Shown here: one piece after another, positions 10,555 through 21,860 of the stretch
Layout of the letters: every line of letters starts with the position of its first letter
Numbering within the stretch: the stretch's first letter is position 1
From: Fulvia fulva
Taxonomy: Eukaryota > Ascomycota > Dothideomycetes > Mycosphaerellales > Mycosphaerellaceae
Assembly: GCF_020509005.1 (NCBI RefSeq)
Contig: NC_063013.1
Location: forward strand, 2,480,001 to 2,544,000
Length of the DNA stretch: 64,000 nt
Direction of reading: 5' to 3'
Program-made: the position numbers and the translations under genes
The notes under the pieces: generated by a model
What the model saw: only the letters and a program-made list of their open reading frames with translations
What the model was told of the DNA's origin: nothing
Database searches by the model: none

Positions 10555-11736
10555 ATGTCCTCGACCTTAGCCCGTATTCGAAGAAAATACTAGGACTACT
10601 AGGGAACCGCTAATACTTAAGCGCTAAGGTGACTACTAACGCTCTAGGAGAGTAGGTCATTATAAATATATACTCCGTATAGGGCGACTAGTATACGGAG
10701 ATCCTAAAATAGGGCCAGATTAATAGGTAGGCTTAGAAACAAGACGTAGGGTTATATAGACCCGGTATTAGGATGCCGTATATATTCACTATATATAAGC
10801 GTATAGCTAACAAGAAAAGATCTATTAATACGAGCGTCTACAAGAGGCCTTAGTCGAAAGTAGATAGTAATATAGATTAGAAGCGGAAGGCCTATTACTA
10901 GGAATCTCTAATACTAGTAGGGCAAGGCCCGTTTAATAGGAGATATCTTATTAAGAAGTTCTCTAGTATTGAGCGCGGCTTAAGGATTATACCTAAAAGG
11001 CTCGCTAGTAATATTAATAAGATAATTAACAATAAATTCTTCCGTTACGCTAAACTAGTTAACACTTTCCCCGTTATTCTAGAGCGTGAACGACTCCTCG
11101 AACCCTAGTATAGTAACAATTCCGAGCTTATAGCTTATCTTCTAGCATATCGAATACGACCGGAAGGGGTTACCCGGGCTAAGTATCGAAACCTCGTTAA
11201 GAAGAGTCCTCGGTACTACTTAAGAGACAAGCTCTTGTTTTATTAGCGGCGAAGAGGTGCACCGATATAGCTAGTAGTAGACGATAATAATGCTTAGAAA
11301 GAGATCGTAATACACTATTACAAAAAGTATAGTCACCGGAGTATAGAGCTAGTATATAATCTTGTTACTAGCCGGTATTACTAGGAGGGCTACTTCTCCG
11401 ACGTATCGAATTAGATAAGGACTTATGCTCCTTATAACTTTCGCGAAGGTAACTAGAGAGTAGGAGAAATACACTTATCGACTCAGTAGGTTATAGGAGA
11501 GAGGTAGTACTACGATCCCGTCTACGTATATAGAAACGGGTACTTACTTGTCGCCCGAGAAGCTCTAAGTAGGTAGATTAAGGCGAAGGTCGTACGGAAG
11601 CCTCTAAATTCGCGGGCGATTACTAAGTTTCTATACGAGATAGTGTTTAGCCGGCATAGATACTACTATAAGATTGTGCTTAATAACGCTAGTATTAACG
11701 AAGGGGAGGTAGAGAGGATGCTTATTAGTATAGGTA
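10555..11736 (+). pseudogene. Gypsy G2 (left copy) integrase, N-terminal part, RIP-degraded
   Basis: Read in the frame of 11719, the segment has long stretches broken only by TAG/TAA. It shows an HHCC-like region (KYSHRSIE, with later cysteines changed to tyrosine) and then an integrase-core-like pattern (LLVARELLSRQIKAKVVRKP and later IVLNNASINEGEVE) resembling fungal Ty3/Gypsy integrases. The frame is interrupted by LINE B exactly after the codons for L-I-S-I-G and resumes at 17691. With RIP reverted the two halves would be continuous. No reverse transcriptase motif is seen upstream in this copy. Confidence 0.6.
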
Positions 11737-12040
11737 GGTCGACGACGAGAATCACCTATACGTGGTGTCGGCTACGAACCTCTCGTCTAGCTACGAGAGA
11801 GCTAAGTATTCTCACGCTGGAGCGTCGTAGGCGCGACGGGCGCGTAGCGTAGGCGAAGCCGCGGCGAACAGAGGACTACTAGCAAAACGGGTATAAAAAC
11901 CATCCGACGAGCGTGTACTCGTGTCGGGAGCGAGTCCCTCTTCTTTCTACGTGTAAGAAGGGCGCGGAACCGTGGCCTATACGCTCGACAGGACACCTCT
12001 AGTATAAGTATAGAATTTTCACCTCCGGAGACCGCAAACC

Positions 12041-12122
12041 GAGCGGGCTAAGCGACGAACATTAGACGAGCGGACTATAGAACAACAACTGAGCGGACTA
12101 TGTAACGGCGTCGAGCGGACTA
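12041..12122. repeat. Four GAGCGG(G/A)CTA motifs in the LINE B 5' untranslated region
   Basis: Copies start at 12041, 12068, 12091 and 12113, spaced 27, 23 and 22 bases. The first, in the context ACCGAGCGGGCTA (12038-12050), matches 13 bases of the pogo terminal repeat. The mirrored set lies at about 51026-51107 in LINE D. The motifs may be regulatory sites for LINE transcription; that is inference. Confidence 0.7.
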
Positions 12123-12287
12123 CGAAACAATCTGGTGTTTGCTAGCGGGCAATACGGTGGGTAGGTGGACACGCGACGAAGCCTATAAGGGCCTATTGAA
12201 CACCCGGTATAGGAACGAGGGTTTTGCCTAAGGCACTGCCTGTCCCGCTACACAACGCACCTAGTCTGATATAGTAGATTGCGACGA

Positions 12288-12343
12288 GGAAAAGACGATA
12301 GCCTGAGCAAGGAAAAGACGGCTATTAGGACGGGGAAAAGACG
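12288..12343. repeat. Three GGAAAAGACG motifs at 23-bp spacing in the LINE B 5' untranslated region
   Basis: Perfect copies at 12288-12297, 12311-12320 and 12334-12343, an exact 23-base period with unrelated spacers. Like the preceding array they sit upstream of ORF1 and could be promoter elements. Confidence 0.75.
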
Positions 12344-12741
12344 TACAATACAAGTGGATTAGTTCTATGATCGGGGAGGATCGAGGGCAGGGTAATAAGG
12401 AACTTCATATTGGTTAGTAGGTGGAAACGTAAGGAGTACGCTGCCCGGCGTGGTGTGTGCCCCGAGCAGACCTGCGAGGCATAGACGGCCGCTTTCTAGA
12501 GATAGGCTACGGTAACGCGAAGGGCGTCAAAACCTAGGGCGTGGTGTACACTAGTAGCGACGGCTGACACTGTCTATACAGCCCGAGAGGACGGATGCGC
12601 ATGTCGGTCAATAGAGAGCACTAAAGGGCTCAGGCCTATAGAGGTGGATATTGGCTTAAGGAGCAAACAGGGAGGGAGGGCGTAGAGGGAAGCTTTTGCT
12701 CCGGGCTAACCTCTCGAAACGAGGCTACACGGTGGTGCTAG

Positions 12742-14226
12742 ATGAGTAGGAAAGCGCGGTTAAGACTTGTCACCTTATCTCGTAGCTAGCTTACTAAATA
12801 CGATTCCTTCCTTGCCCTAGGACTAAGGGAGTTCTACCTCATTCAATCTAGACAGCTTGAAGCTCTCTTCACCCTGTTTCTTCAGCTCTAAACGCCGCGG
12901 AGGTGCCTAGCTACATTAGGCAACTCCTAGGCAATAGCAGCCTAGGCTACGGCACTAACGGCGCCTACGGCCCTATAGGCGAAGCCCCCCTAAGACAACT
13001 AGCAGCAACTTATAGAGGACGTAAAAAGCATAGAAACTAACGATCAGCTCCCTTACCGGTCTCTATAGGTAATGATTACTCAGCTACGTACGGCGCTTAT
13101 ACTGTCGTATTACCGAGGGCAACAAGAAATGAGGACGACGTCCTAGGCGATTAGTAAGGCCACCCGGAATCAACACCCCTATAGCTAGGCATCGGTCGCG
13201 GTATCGATACTAGGCCCCCGCCTAACGCACGATATAGTTACGATCCGTATTGTAGCAAAGGAAGACTAGGCCGAAGTTGCGAAGCTATCGAACAAGGAGC
13301 TCGCCTAACGTATTAACTAACTAGGGGTGGTCGTAGTGAACTAACAGTCCAACGGCACTCTACAGATCTATACTAGCTCTACTACTGCTAGGAGGCACCT
13401 AGAGGCATAGCCACAGTAGGTATCTAAGGTTGCGGTATTAGCGAAGGTCTTAACGAAACAATTCACGATCCTAGTCCACGACATACCTAAGGAGTTTGAC
13501 CTAACTAACTAGGGTCACCTACGCGCTCTCTAAGAGGACAACCCGGTCACTCTTAACTCTCTAATCTAGAAGGCGACTTGGCTCTATAGGAAATGGCCAG
13601 AAGGCAAGAAGGCCTCGGCGCTAATAGTATAGCTATAAGACGCGAAAGCGGCGGATCTAGCGATAGAACAAGGCCTAGTCTAGCAATAAAGCCTCAAGAC
13701 AGTAGAAAAGCACTCCTCATCCTTTTGTGTCCTCTAATGCTTCAAATGCCAACAGTATAGACACTAAACCTACACGTGTATAAACAAGTAGGCCTACTCG
13801 AACTATATAGGAGACTATATATCTAGGGACTATACATCGACTACGAGACGGTACGCGAACTGTCCGGGGCACTACCTATCGTATAGTACGGAATGCCTAT
13901 AGCGGAAACTAGCGAAAAACAAGGCAATCACAAATAGAACCGTCGCCCCAAGATTCTACGGCGACCGTGAGGCTAGCCTATACCGGAACTAACTAGCGGC
14001 GGTCGGGTATAAGCGCCCTAGGGCCGAGAACGATATAAAGGATGCGCAGCCTAGGGCGTACGGGAGGCCACGTGCTCTGCTAGCTACGGCGAGGGAATCT
14101 AACTAGGCCCGGCTCCCCTTTAGTACATAGCCGATAGGCGTAGACTAGGACGTACAGGGTAGTAGGACATAGGACGATATAGAGGAAATGATTGTCGATG
14201 CCGATAACTAGCCTCGACACGCTTAG
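12742..14226 (+). pseudogene. LINE B ORF1: gag-like RNA-binding protein with zinc knuckles, RIP-degraded
   Basis: ATG at 12742 and TAG at 14224-14226 give 495 codons interrupted by TAG/TAA from RIP. Near 13735-13890 is a row of three Cys-rich knuckles, best read in the less mutated copy C: FKC..YRHQTYTC, then NCVGDYMSRDC, then CANCPGYYLSYSAEC. This arrangement is typical of ORF1 proteins of Tad1/I/jockey-type LINEs, which bind the element RNA. The frame overlaps the ORF2 start (14204) by 23 bases, suggesting coupled translation in the intact element. Confidence 0.75.
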
Positions 14227-17200
14227 TATCATCTAGTATAACGTTAACTATAGCAAGGATATAGTCCAGAACTATTTCCTATACGAGGCGGACCCGCGCG
14301 TCCACTACGTCCTTGTAATCTAGGAGCTATAGATTAACCCGTACTATAAGAGACTAACGACCTACAAGTCACTAGGCTACACGACATGCCTACGAGGCGA
14401 CGGCAGACCCCGCACGTGCTTCTATGTTAGTAAGGACATACTAGAATCCGACTAGGAGGTAGTGTACTACGTAGACGAAGAAGGCGGGGGCGATATTACC
14501 TCCCTCCACGTAGGTAGCACCTGGATACACAACCTATATATACAACCGCTAGCCTCGAGGTCTAGCCGCGACCTAGGGGTCTATAGACACCTAGATAGTG
14601 CGCTCAAGAGACAAGGGTGCCACATCGTAGTAGGAGACTTCAATATACACTACCCTTCCTAGGAAAGCCTTATATAGCCGCACCCTATAGCCGACGAAGT
14701 ACTCGACTTGATAGCGAGCAACGCAATTGCCCTTAATACCCCGAAGGACCTAGGCACCTAGAAGAGAGGGGGACTCTAAGGCACGATCGACCTCTCCTAG
14801 ATCTTAGATAGCTACTACCACACGGTAACCTACTATAGGATCGAACATAAACTCGAGGCGTCGTTAGACTATATGCCAGTCAGGACCTCTATTACGACAC
14901 AGATATAACGTACACTAGCGAGAACCCCTAAGCCAAACTAGGGAAAGGCCTACTAGGCCAACATCTAGGCGTACCTCGATAACTCTAAGAGGCTAGTCCA
15001 GATCGCGCAGTAGCAATACAACAGTAAAGACGAGATAGACGAAGTAGTCTAGGGGTTAACAGACGAAATAAGAAAAGCGACCTCACTTCACGTTCCGCTT
15101 GCCTAACTAACGACATAGTCCAAACTATACTAGACGCCGGAGTGCACTACGGTAGTAAGAGAAGTAAGGAGAGCCCGCCGGGTGTGGACGAGCAGCTATA
15201 GCGAGGAGGCCTAGAACGTATATAGGGAGGCATACTAACAGAAGAAAGCTATAATACGGAGGGAGAAAGCAGTCGGCTGGAGGGCTATAGTAGAAGAAAT
15301 CGCCGGCAAGCTAGAGAGGATATAGAAGCTAGCGAAATGGGCCCGACAGGACCCTACACAGGGCCCCTCCTTCTCTATCCTAGCGCTACAATCGCCTAGT
15401 GGCCCGGTTAGCGACCCCGAGGCCAAGGCGCGTCTACTGGCTAGCAAGTTCTTCCTACCCCTAGTCGAGGCTGATCTAAGCGACATAAACAGCTCTACTC
15501 CCCTAGCCCCTAGCATCGCGGTCCAATAGGAGGTGTCCGAGGGAGAAGTCACCGCTATGCTAAGGAAGTTGCCGGCGAAGAAAGCCCCGGGGCCGGATAG
15601 GATCCCAAACGAGCTACTAAAGAAGTGTAGAGATTAACTAGCCCTAGCAGTTGTAGCGATCTTTAACGCCTGCCTATAGACCGGATACCACCCGATAGCT
15701 TTTAAACAATCGACGACAGTGGTCCTACGTAAGCCGTAGAAGGAAGACTATACGTAGGTGAAGTCGTACCGCCCAATTACGCTCCTTAATACTCTTAGGA
15801 AGGCGCTTAAGAAGCTAGTTACAACGAGACTCTCCGAGGCGGCAGAGGAACACTCCCCACTCCCGGACACCTAGATAGGTGCGCGCCTATAGCGATCGAC
15901 GCTATCCGCGATAGAACTTATTACCTCTTAGGTAAAGGCTATCTAGTATAAGAATAGGGACAAGGTGGCTTCCTTACTTAGCCTAGACATATCGGGAGCC
16001 TTCGACTACGTGTCATACCCGCGGCTTCTCTATATCCTAAGGTCGAAAGGACTCCCTAAGTGGCTTGTCAACTTCGTACGGTCCTACCTCCAAAACCGTA
16101 GTACGTCGATCCTAGTCGGCTAGTACAGAAGCCCATTTCAAGTAGTCTACATCAGAATCCCGTAAGGCTTAACGCTAGCACCTATTCTGTTCCTCTTCTT
16201 TATAGCGACGCTGCTCCCAGCCCTAGAATCCTAGAACACCGCTGCGAGCGGCTTCGTAGACGACATAAACATCCTAGCGTAGTCTTCCTCGACTAAGGAG
16301 AACTGTAGGCTACTAGAAGAGAAGCACAAGATCTGCGAGGACTAGGCTAGGAGGCACGGGGCTCGGTTTGCCCCAGAAAAGTACAATCTAATACACTTTA
16401 CGCGCCGGCCACGGTTCCACAATATACAAGCTTCTATCTAGATATAGGGGCACACGACTAACCCGGCAAATCAGCTTAGGATCCTCGGACTATAGGTGGA
16501 CCCGGCGCTACGGTAGAGGAAGCACGTATAGGTAATATTACGGAAAGCTAAACAGAATATAGCATCATACTAGAGGCTCACTACGTCTATATAGGGGGCG
16601 GACTTCCGGCAGTCACGACTTCTATATACGGCTATTGTACGGCCAGTCCTTACCTATAGCAGCTAAGTGTGGTCCTTAGGCGAGAGGGCCTGCCTATCGA
16701 AGGGACTCGTCGCGCCGCTAGCGAAGATCTAAAACCAGTGCCTAAGGAAGGTCACCGGGGTATATAAGTCGATACTAACGAGGATGCTTAAGTACGAGAC
16801 CGCTATACCGCCGATCGACCTATACATCTAGGGACTACGGACCTCCTACTTAGGCAAGTCGGCATAGTACCTAGTACAGAAGGTCATCGCTAGTGTAGTC
16901 GTAAGGGCCCGCGAATCAGTACTAGCGTATAAGGGCATTCGACCCGGAAACGAGCCGAACTACCGGGCAAGGGACGAACAGCTAGTAACATAATAGGAAG
17001 GTGAGAAATCGTTTGTAGAGCAACTATAGAAAGAGAGGTGGAACAACCAGGTTGTAGGGCATAGTAGACGCCCTTAGCTAGCGGGACAACCTAAGGAATA
17101 GTCAGCTACAAAATCCGCGGTCAAGTACCCCCCGAAGCTCATCTACTACCGCCTTACGAGGGCATAGAGTAGCATAGCAACCCAACTGCGAAGCGAACAC

Positions 17201-17623
17201 ATCGGCCTCTAGGGGTACCTATTATGGAGGAAGGTTCTAGGATACACGAATACTAGCTGCCCCTACGGCTATCGCTCCTAGAACGTACGGTACGTACTCC
17301 TCGTCTGTCCGAGGTGGTCGCTAGGAAGGGGGGAGTGGATGGCAAAGGCGAGGAACCGGACGATTAGGGCACTTCTTAACAACGCTGAAGACCTACGGCG
17401 CATTACGAACTAGATACTAGAGAAGGGCTGGCTAGAACAGTACCGCCTAGTAGGAGCAGTGTAGGAAGAGAGGACACGACGTAGCGCGACGAGACCGGCT
17501 AGGAGCGGGGGCTAACGGGGTAGTGACATAGACTACGTACGTTCAGAGGGAAAGCTAATCTAGATAAGGAGTAGTCGGGGGCGGGAAGGGTTTTCACCTA
17601 TTCGGGTTTCCCTTTGTACATAA
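14204..17623 (+). pseudogene. LINE B ORF2: endonuclease-reverse transcriptase, RIP-degraded
   Basis: 1140 codons between the former ATG (now ATA, 14204) and TAA 17621-17623, with the same length and phase as in copy C. The endonuclease motif GDFNIHYPS lies near 14635-14660. The reverse transcriptase region spans roughly 15540-16400, with FVDD changed to FVDDINIL at 16253-16275 and the finger motif KKAPGPDR... near 15575. The C-terminal knuckle CPYGYRS...CPRW is near 17258-17320. Numerous in-frame TAG codons stand where CAG or TGG is expected. Confidence 0.8.
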
Positions 17624-17690
17624 CAATAGATATATACCTGTATAGGCCGGATAGGGTCCTAGAACAGGGGAATGACAAATCTATCTATCT

Positions 17691-18600
17691 ATTAGTATAG
17701 GTATTAAGTATATCTAGATCTTACCCTACTATCCGTAGTTAAATATAACTATAGAAGTAGTATATCGACCTGTTCTAGCTACATTAGCTAAGCTTACTAA
17801 GAACACCTATAAGTCCTAGGAACGATAGATTACTACGGTGCTTTAGGCTAACAGAACTACGGTATCTAGAATTACGGGTATAACGCCGGCGGAGGTTCTA
17901 TATAGCTATCGTACTATTCTCCCGATCGAGGTAGAATACCCGATATAGGCGAACTATAAATAGGGATCTATTAGATTAACGGAGGAGCTGTTAGCTATTC
18001 GGGCGCGTTAGTTATAGGTACGGGATATAAGTCTTTAGGAGTTATAGTTACGAAGAGTAAGGCTTCGTACCCTAAGTAAGGAATACTTCGATACTAAACG
18101 TAGTATTAACTTCTAGGGGTTCTAGGTCGGAGATCTTATAGTCAAGTTCTACAAGCCGTATAAGGATAACCTATCTAGAAAGATTAGGTACCGCTAGCTT
18201 AGGCCGTATTATATAGCTAAGGTGTACTCGGGGTTTAGTATATACATCCTCGAAGAGCTTAATAGTACGAGGTTAAAGGGTGTATAAGCCCGAGAGAACC
18301 TAAAGCTGATCCTATAGTTAAGACCGGACCCGGGGCTTAATCTTCCTAACGCTAAAGATATTATAGCGCTAGAGGATAGGGTTGATGTCGAGAATGTCGA
18401 AAAGGACGATCTTCCGAATAAGAACAGACCTACTACGTCCGGATCTAACGATAAAGAGGATGACGATATACTTCTAATAGGTATTAATAGGGCTACTATA
18501 CTTCCGGAACTAGAATCTAAGCCGACGAGACTATAGGTACGGCCTTATAACCTTACTACGGAGGAGATAGCCAAATTTACTAGGATTTAGGTCAAAGGAG
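17691..18600 (+). pseudogene. Gypsy G2 (left copy) integrase C-terminal half and tail, RIP-degraded
   Basis: After LINE B the frame resumes with L-I-S-I-G-I-K-Y-I and continues into ANRTTVSRITGITPAEVLYS and LPIEVEYP, the usual C-terminal integrase region of Gypsy elements. A GPY/F-like stretch follows (VGDLIVKFYKP, RPYYIAKVYSG), then an acidic tail (NVEKDDLPNK, NDKEDDDILL). Stops are RIP-type TAG only. The frame reaches to just before the LTR at 18953. The mirrored copy is at ~44550-45457. Confidence 0.72.
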
Positions 18601-18952
18601 GGATAGGACTCTATTATTTCTTTTTCTTAGGCGTAAGGAGTTCACTTAGTAGTTTTGGTTTCTGACCTTAGTTTAACTAGCTTCTAGTTCTAGTACGTAG
18701 TTTCTAGCGTACTTAACCGATTTCTAGGCTATATCCTTAATTTAAGAGTAGGCTTACTACGAAGACTAGACTTTGACTTAGCCTCCTTAGCCCTTATAGA
18801 ATGAACTTGCGATCTCCTTAACATCTCTAGACTAACTACTTAACTAGACGCCGGATCCGCCTTCTTTACGTATAACTTATAGGTATAGTTTCTTAGTCTA
18901 TATTAGCGTAGCGGAGGTGAAACTAGGGACAGTTTCGTAATAGGGGAGGATA

Positions 18953-19281
18953 TATTAACGAGTTAAGGGCCCCTTTAGACCCTGAAATTTGCGCGTCGAA
19001 TCTCGTTAACCTTTAACGGTTAACTAGGTAGTAGGGGTGTATAGGGGTACTACTAAGATATATATAGTTAGGAGGCGACCTTAGTAGGAAGCTAGGATTT
19101 ACGAGGAATCTCTCTATAAGGCGGAAATACGGGAATCTAAAAATTTCAGATTTATTATCTTTTAGGATCATTACTATATATACTTTACGGCCCGTAGACC
19201 GGCAAGTATATATACCTACGCGTAAGCTATCCTAAGGTCACTAGGCGCGCCCTTACTTACTAGGGTAGTTAGTCGTCTATA
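18953..19281 (+). repeat. Gypsy G2 LTR (left copy)
   Basis: 329 bp, the reverse complement of the LTRs at 43870-44195 and 55950-58146. The minus-strand form begins TATAGACGACTAAC and ends CTCGTTAATA, RIP derivatives of TG...CA. Directly outside at 19282-19285 is TTAG, whose complement CTAA also follows the other G2 copy at 58147-58150. This is a target-site duplication split by an inversion. Confidence 0.85.
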
Positions 19282-21860
19282 TTAGTCTATTAGTTACTAT
19301 TAGGCCGTTCTAATAGGTCTAGCTATCGGTAGTATAGCGTCCTTTAGGTAGCTCGACTACAAAGTCTATAGCTATGTCTTCCTAGGTATCGAATAGAATT
19401 GGTATCGGGTATAGTAGGCTATATAGCTTTTTAGTTAAAGTCGTAGTGTTTTTATATACTCGATAACTACGGTAGAAAGTACGAACGGTACGCGCTATCC
19501 TCGGCTATACGTAAAACTAGGTGACCTTCTTATACGTCTTAGCTCTTCCTAGATATCCGGTAGTAGGTATATCGTAGAAGGACTTAATAATTCGGCTATA
19601 GACTATATAATGCTTATCTTTAGACGGTAGTACAAATAGTCTAAGCCCGCTAAACCGGTACTTTATATAGATTATATCGTTAATAATAATAGCGTCGCGG
19701 TCGTTAAGCTTACTACTACGGAGTAAAGTTACCTTCTATTTATCGCGGAGTTACTATAGAGCTTCTTAGGCGTTGTCTTAGTTATATAGATTCCGGATGT
19801 CGGTCTCGAGGCCCTAGTCGATAACTATACTAGTGTTTATAGTCGTAGCTATAGATATAATTATACTAGCTACGAGACTTAGAGCCTTAGAGACCGATAC
19901 GTTTATTTCCGCTATACTAAGGAATCGTTTAGGGCCGAGTAGTACGCGGTTTTAGTGTTATTAGCGTAGGTTATTAGTATTATACCGCTCTAGTAGGTCC
20001 TACGTCTATCTTATTAGGCTATCGGGCTTTCTACCTTATTTACCCGGTCGATATATAATCTTAAAGAAGAACTAGGAGAGGAATTCGGCCTAGCGTACTT
20101 AGTGTCGGTTTAGCTCTTTCGTAGTTATAAACTACTCTAGGTTTTTATAGTCGGAGTAGACGAGTACCGGCTTACCGCTATCTTATAGATTCTTAAAGTA
20201 GCCTTCCTTACTATCTATATCTCCGGCTATAAGCTTAGGTCGCTATTCTTCGAAGGCCTTAACGATCGTAAGTAGTTCCTTATTATAGATATCGTAATTA
20301 TATTCCTAGGGAGACATCTTCTTAGAAAGGTAAGCGATAGGCCGTAGTATACCGTCTTTATCTCGCTAGCTAAGTATAGTAGCCGTTACGAAGTCAGATG
20401 TATTAGTTTCGAGTACTATCTCTCTTCCGGGTTTAAATATAGCTAATACGATACCTTCGGCGTCCGTAAATACCTATTTGAGTTCCTCGAATACGGATTG
20501 ACATTCTAGGGACTATATAAACACTACGTCCTTCTTAGTAAGCCTAACTAGCGGTAGGACGATCTTGCTATAGTTCTTAATAAATTGTCGGTAAAAGCCT
20601 AAGAATCCGTTAAACGCGAGGATATCCTTAGCCGAATATAGCGTAGCCTAGTCTTATATAGCCTATACTTTAGCTAGGTCGATAGATACGCCGTCCTTAC
20701 TAATAATAAGGCCTAGGTACTTCGTAGATTACGTATAGAACTCGTACTTAGAGAAGTCTAGTTATAATTCCGCGTCTTAAATCTTCTAAAGAACCTTCTT
20801 TATATATCCTATATACTCTTCTAGGGTGTCGCTAAAGATAAGAATGTTGTCTAAGTATATAGAGTAGAAATTATCTAGGAACTCGCGAAGAGTATCGTTA
20901 ATATAAAACTGAAATATACCTAGCGTATTATATAATCTAAACGGTATTACTAAGTACTCGAACTGTCTATATCTAGTAGTAAATACGGTCTTCTATTCGT
21001 AACCCTCCGTAACACGGATACGATTAACGGCGGCGATTATATCGAGCTTAGTAAACTACTTCTTATCCGCTATCCTATTAAGCGTGTCTTATATTAAGGG
21101 GATAGAGTATCTAGACTTTAACGTAATAGCGTTTAGGCCGTAATAGTCTACGTATACCCGAAGTCTACTACTAGGCTTACGTACTATAAGTACGGGCGAA
21201 GCTATATCTACTCGTCCTACGTAGCTTCGAATCTTCTAGTCGGCTAGGTAGCTATCCGTCTAACGCTTAATCAATTTATCCTCCTAAGGCGATATACGGA
21301 ATAGATACTTAAAAGGTAGCTTACTTCCTTCCTTAAGGTTAATCTTATAATCGATACCTAGTCGGTATAGTAGTAGCTTATATACCGCCTAAGCCGAGAA
21401 GGTTCGGGCGTACTTACGGTACTCGGGTAGTAGGTAATCTACCGGGTCTATAATAATGTCCTTATTAAGCGATTTATAGAACCGGTTAATGTCTACTTAC
21501 GCGTATATTTTATACGCCCGTAACGAGGGCCCGGATCTTTCTACTACTAGTATAAAGGCTACGGCTCGAGCGTCTAGTCGTTACGTAGTCTTGTCGCCTA
21601 CTACTATACTATAACTGCCTATTATACGCCGTATAGAGTATAAGCTTAGCTAAGCGATTAATGTCGCGTATAAGTATAGAGGATCGGTACTTTACTTTAA
21701 TCCTAGTAGTTTTTCCTTTTCTCGGATATATATAAGGTAGACTTAAGTACTCTTTCGTCTTATATATATTATAAAAGCTCCTACTCCTACTTCTGGAATG
21801 TCTAGTAACTCTTAGTAGCTCTACTAGACTCATTTGGCTCAATTCGCGATATAATTAATA
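19282..21860 (-). pseudogene. Gypsy G1 pol (reverse transcriptase, RNase H, first half of integrase), RIP-degraded
   Basis: On the minus strand the frame shows a Ty3/Gypsy reverse transcriptase: KFTKLDIIAAVNRIRV (~21025-21060), then the catalytic box as YLDNILIFSDTLEEY (~20835-20870; family form Y-x-DD, the second D now N). The RNase H start TDASD-like ETNTSDF and YNKELLTIVKAFEE (~20240-20420) and the HHCC/core integrase start (AIDFVVELPKG near 19370) follow. The frame stops at 19282 after the codons for T-N-R-L, exactly at the G2 LTR, and its continuation is found at 58147 on the opposite strand. Stops are almost all TAG/TAA from RIP. Confidence 0.82.

Larger units (their letters stand above)
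11737..17690 (+). mobile_element. LINE copy B, full length (5954 bp), inserted in the G2 integrase
   Basis: A 13-bp target-site duplication ATTAGTATAGGTA flanks it (11724-11736 and 17691-17703). The element has a 1-kb 5' untranslated region, ORF1, ORF2, a short 3' region and an (ATCT)n tail. Its length equals that of copy D. The combination of gag-like ORF1, endonuclease-RT ORF2, variable 5' truncation in sister copies and a tetranucleotide tail places it among fungal Tad1/I-like LINEs. Both ORFs carry many RIP stops, and the ORF2 start codon is changed to ATA. Confidence 0.9.
10243..19281 (+). repeat. Left arm of a ~9.04 kb inverted repeat (partial Gypsy G2 carrying LINE B)
   Basis: This segment is the reverse complement of 43870-52905, ending in the G2 LTR on the inner side of both arms. 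Spot checks at both ends, at the LINE junctions and within the Gypsy coding region match, with differences that are mainly C/T or G/A. The arms differ in length by 3 bases. The arm starts at 10243 (TTCACGGCTATTATAGG), where homology to the right arm stops, and ends at 19281. The first part holds a 9-bp stem hairpin (10315-10342). Confidence 0.9.

Noticed and set aside
11643..11996. Short open frames at the LINE B start, mirrored at 51152-51505
   Set aside because: They span the G2/LINE junction or lie in the LINE 5' region; they are not separate genes.
12038..12343. CRISPR-like spaced repeats
   Set aside because: Repeats are only ~10 bp, few, and in a eukaryotic LINE leader; spacing is too short for CRISPR.
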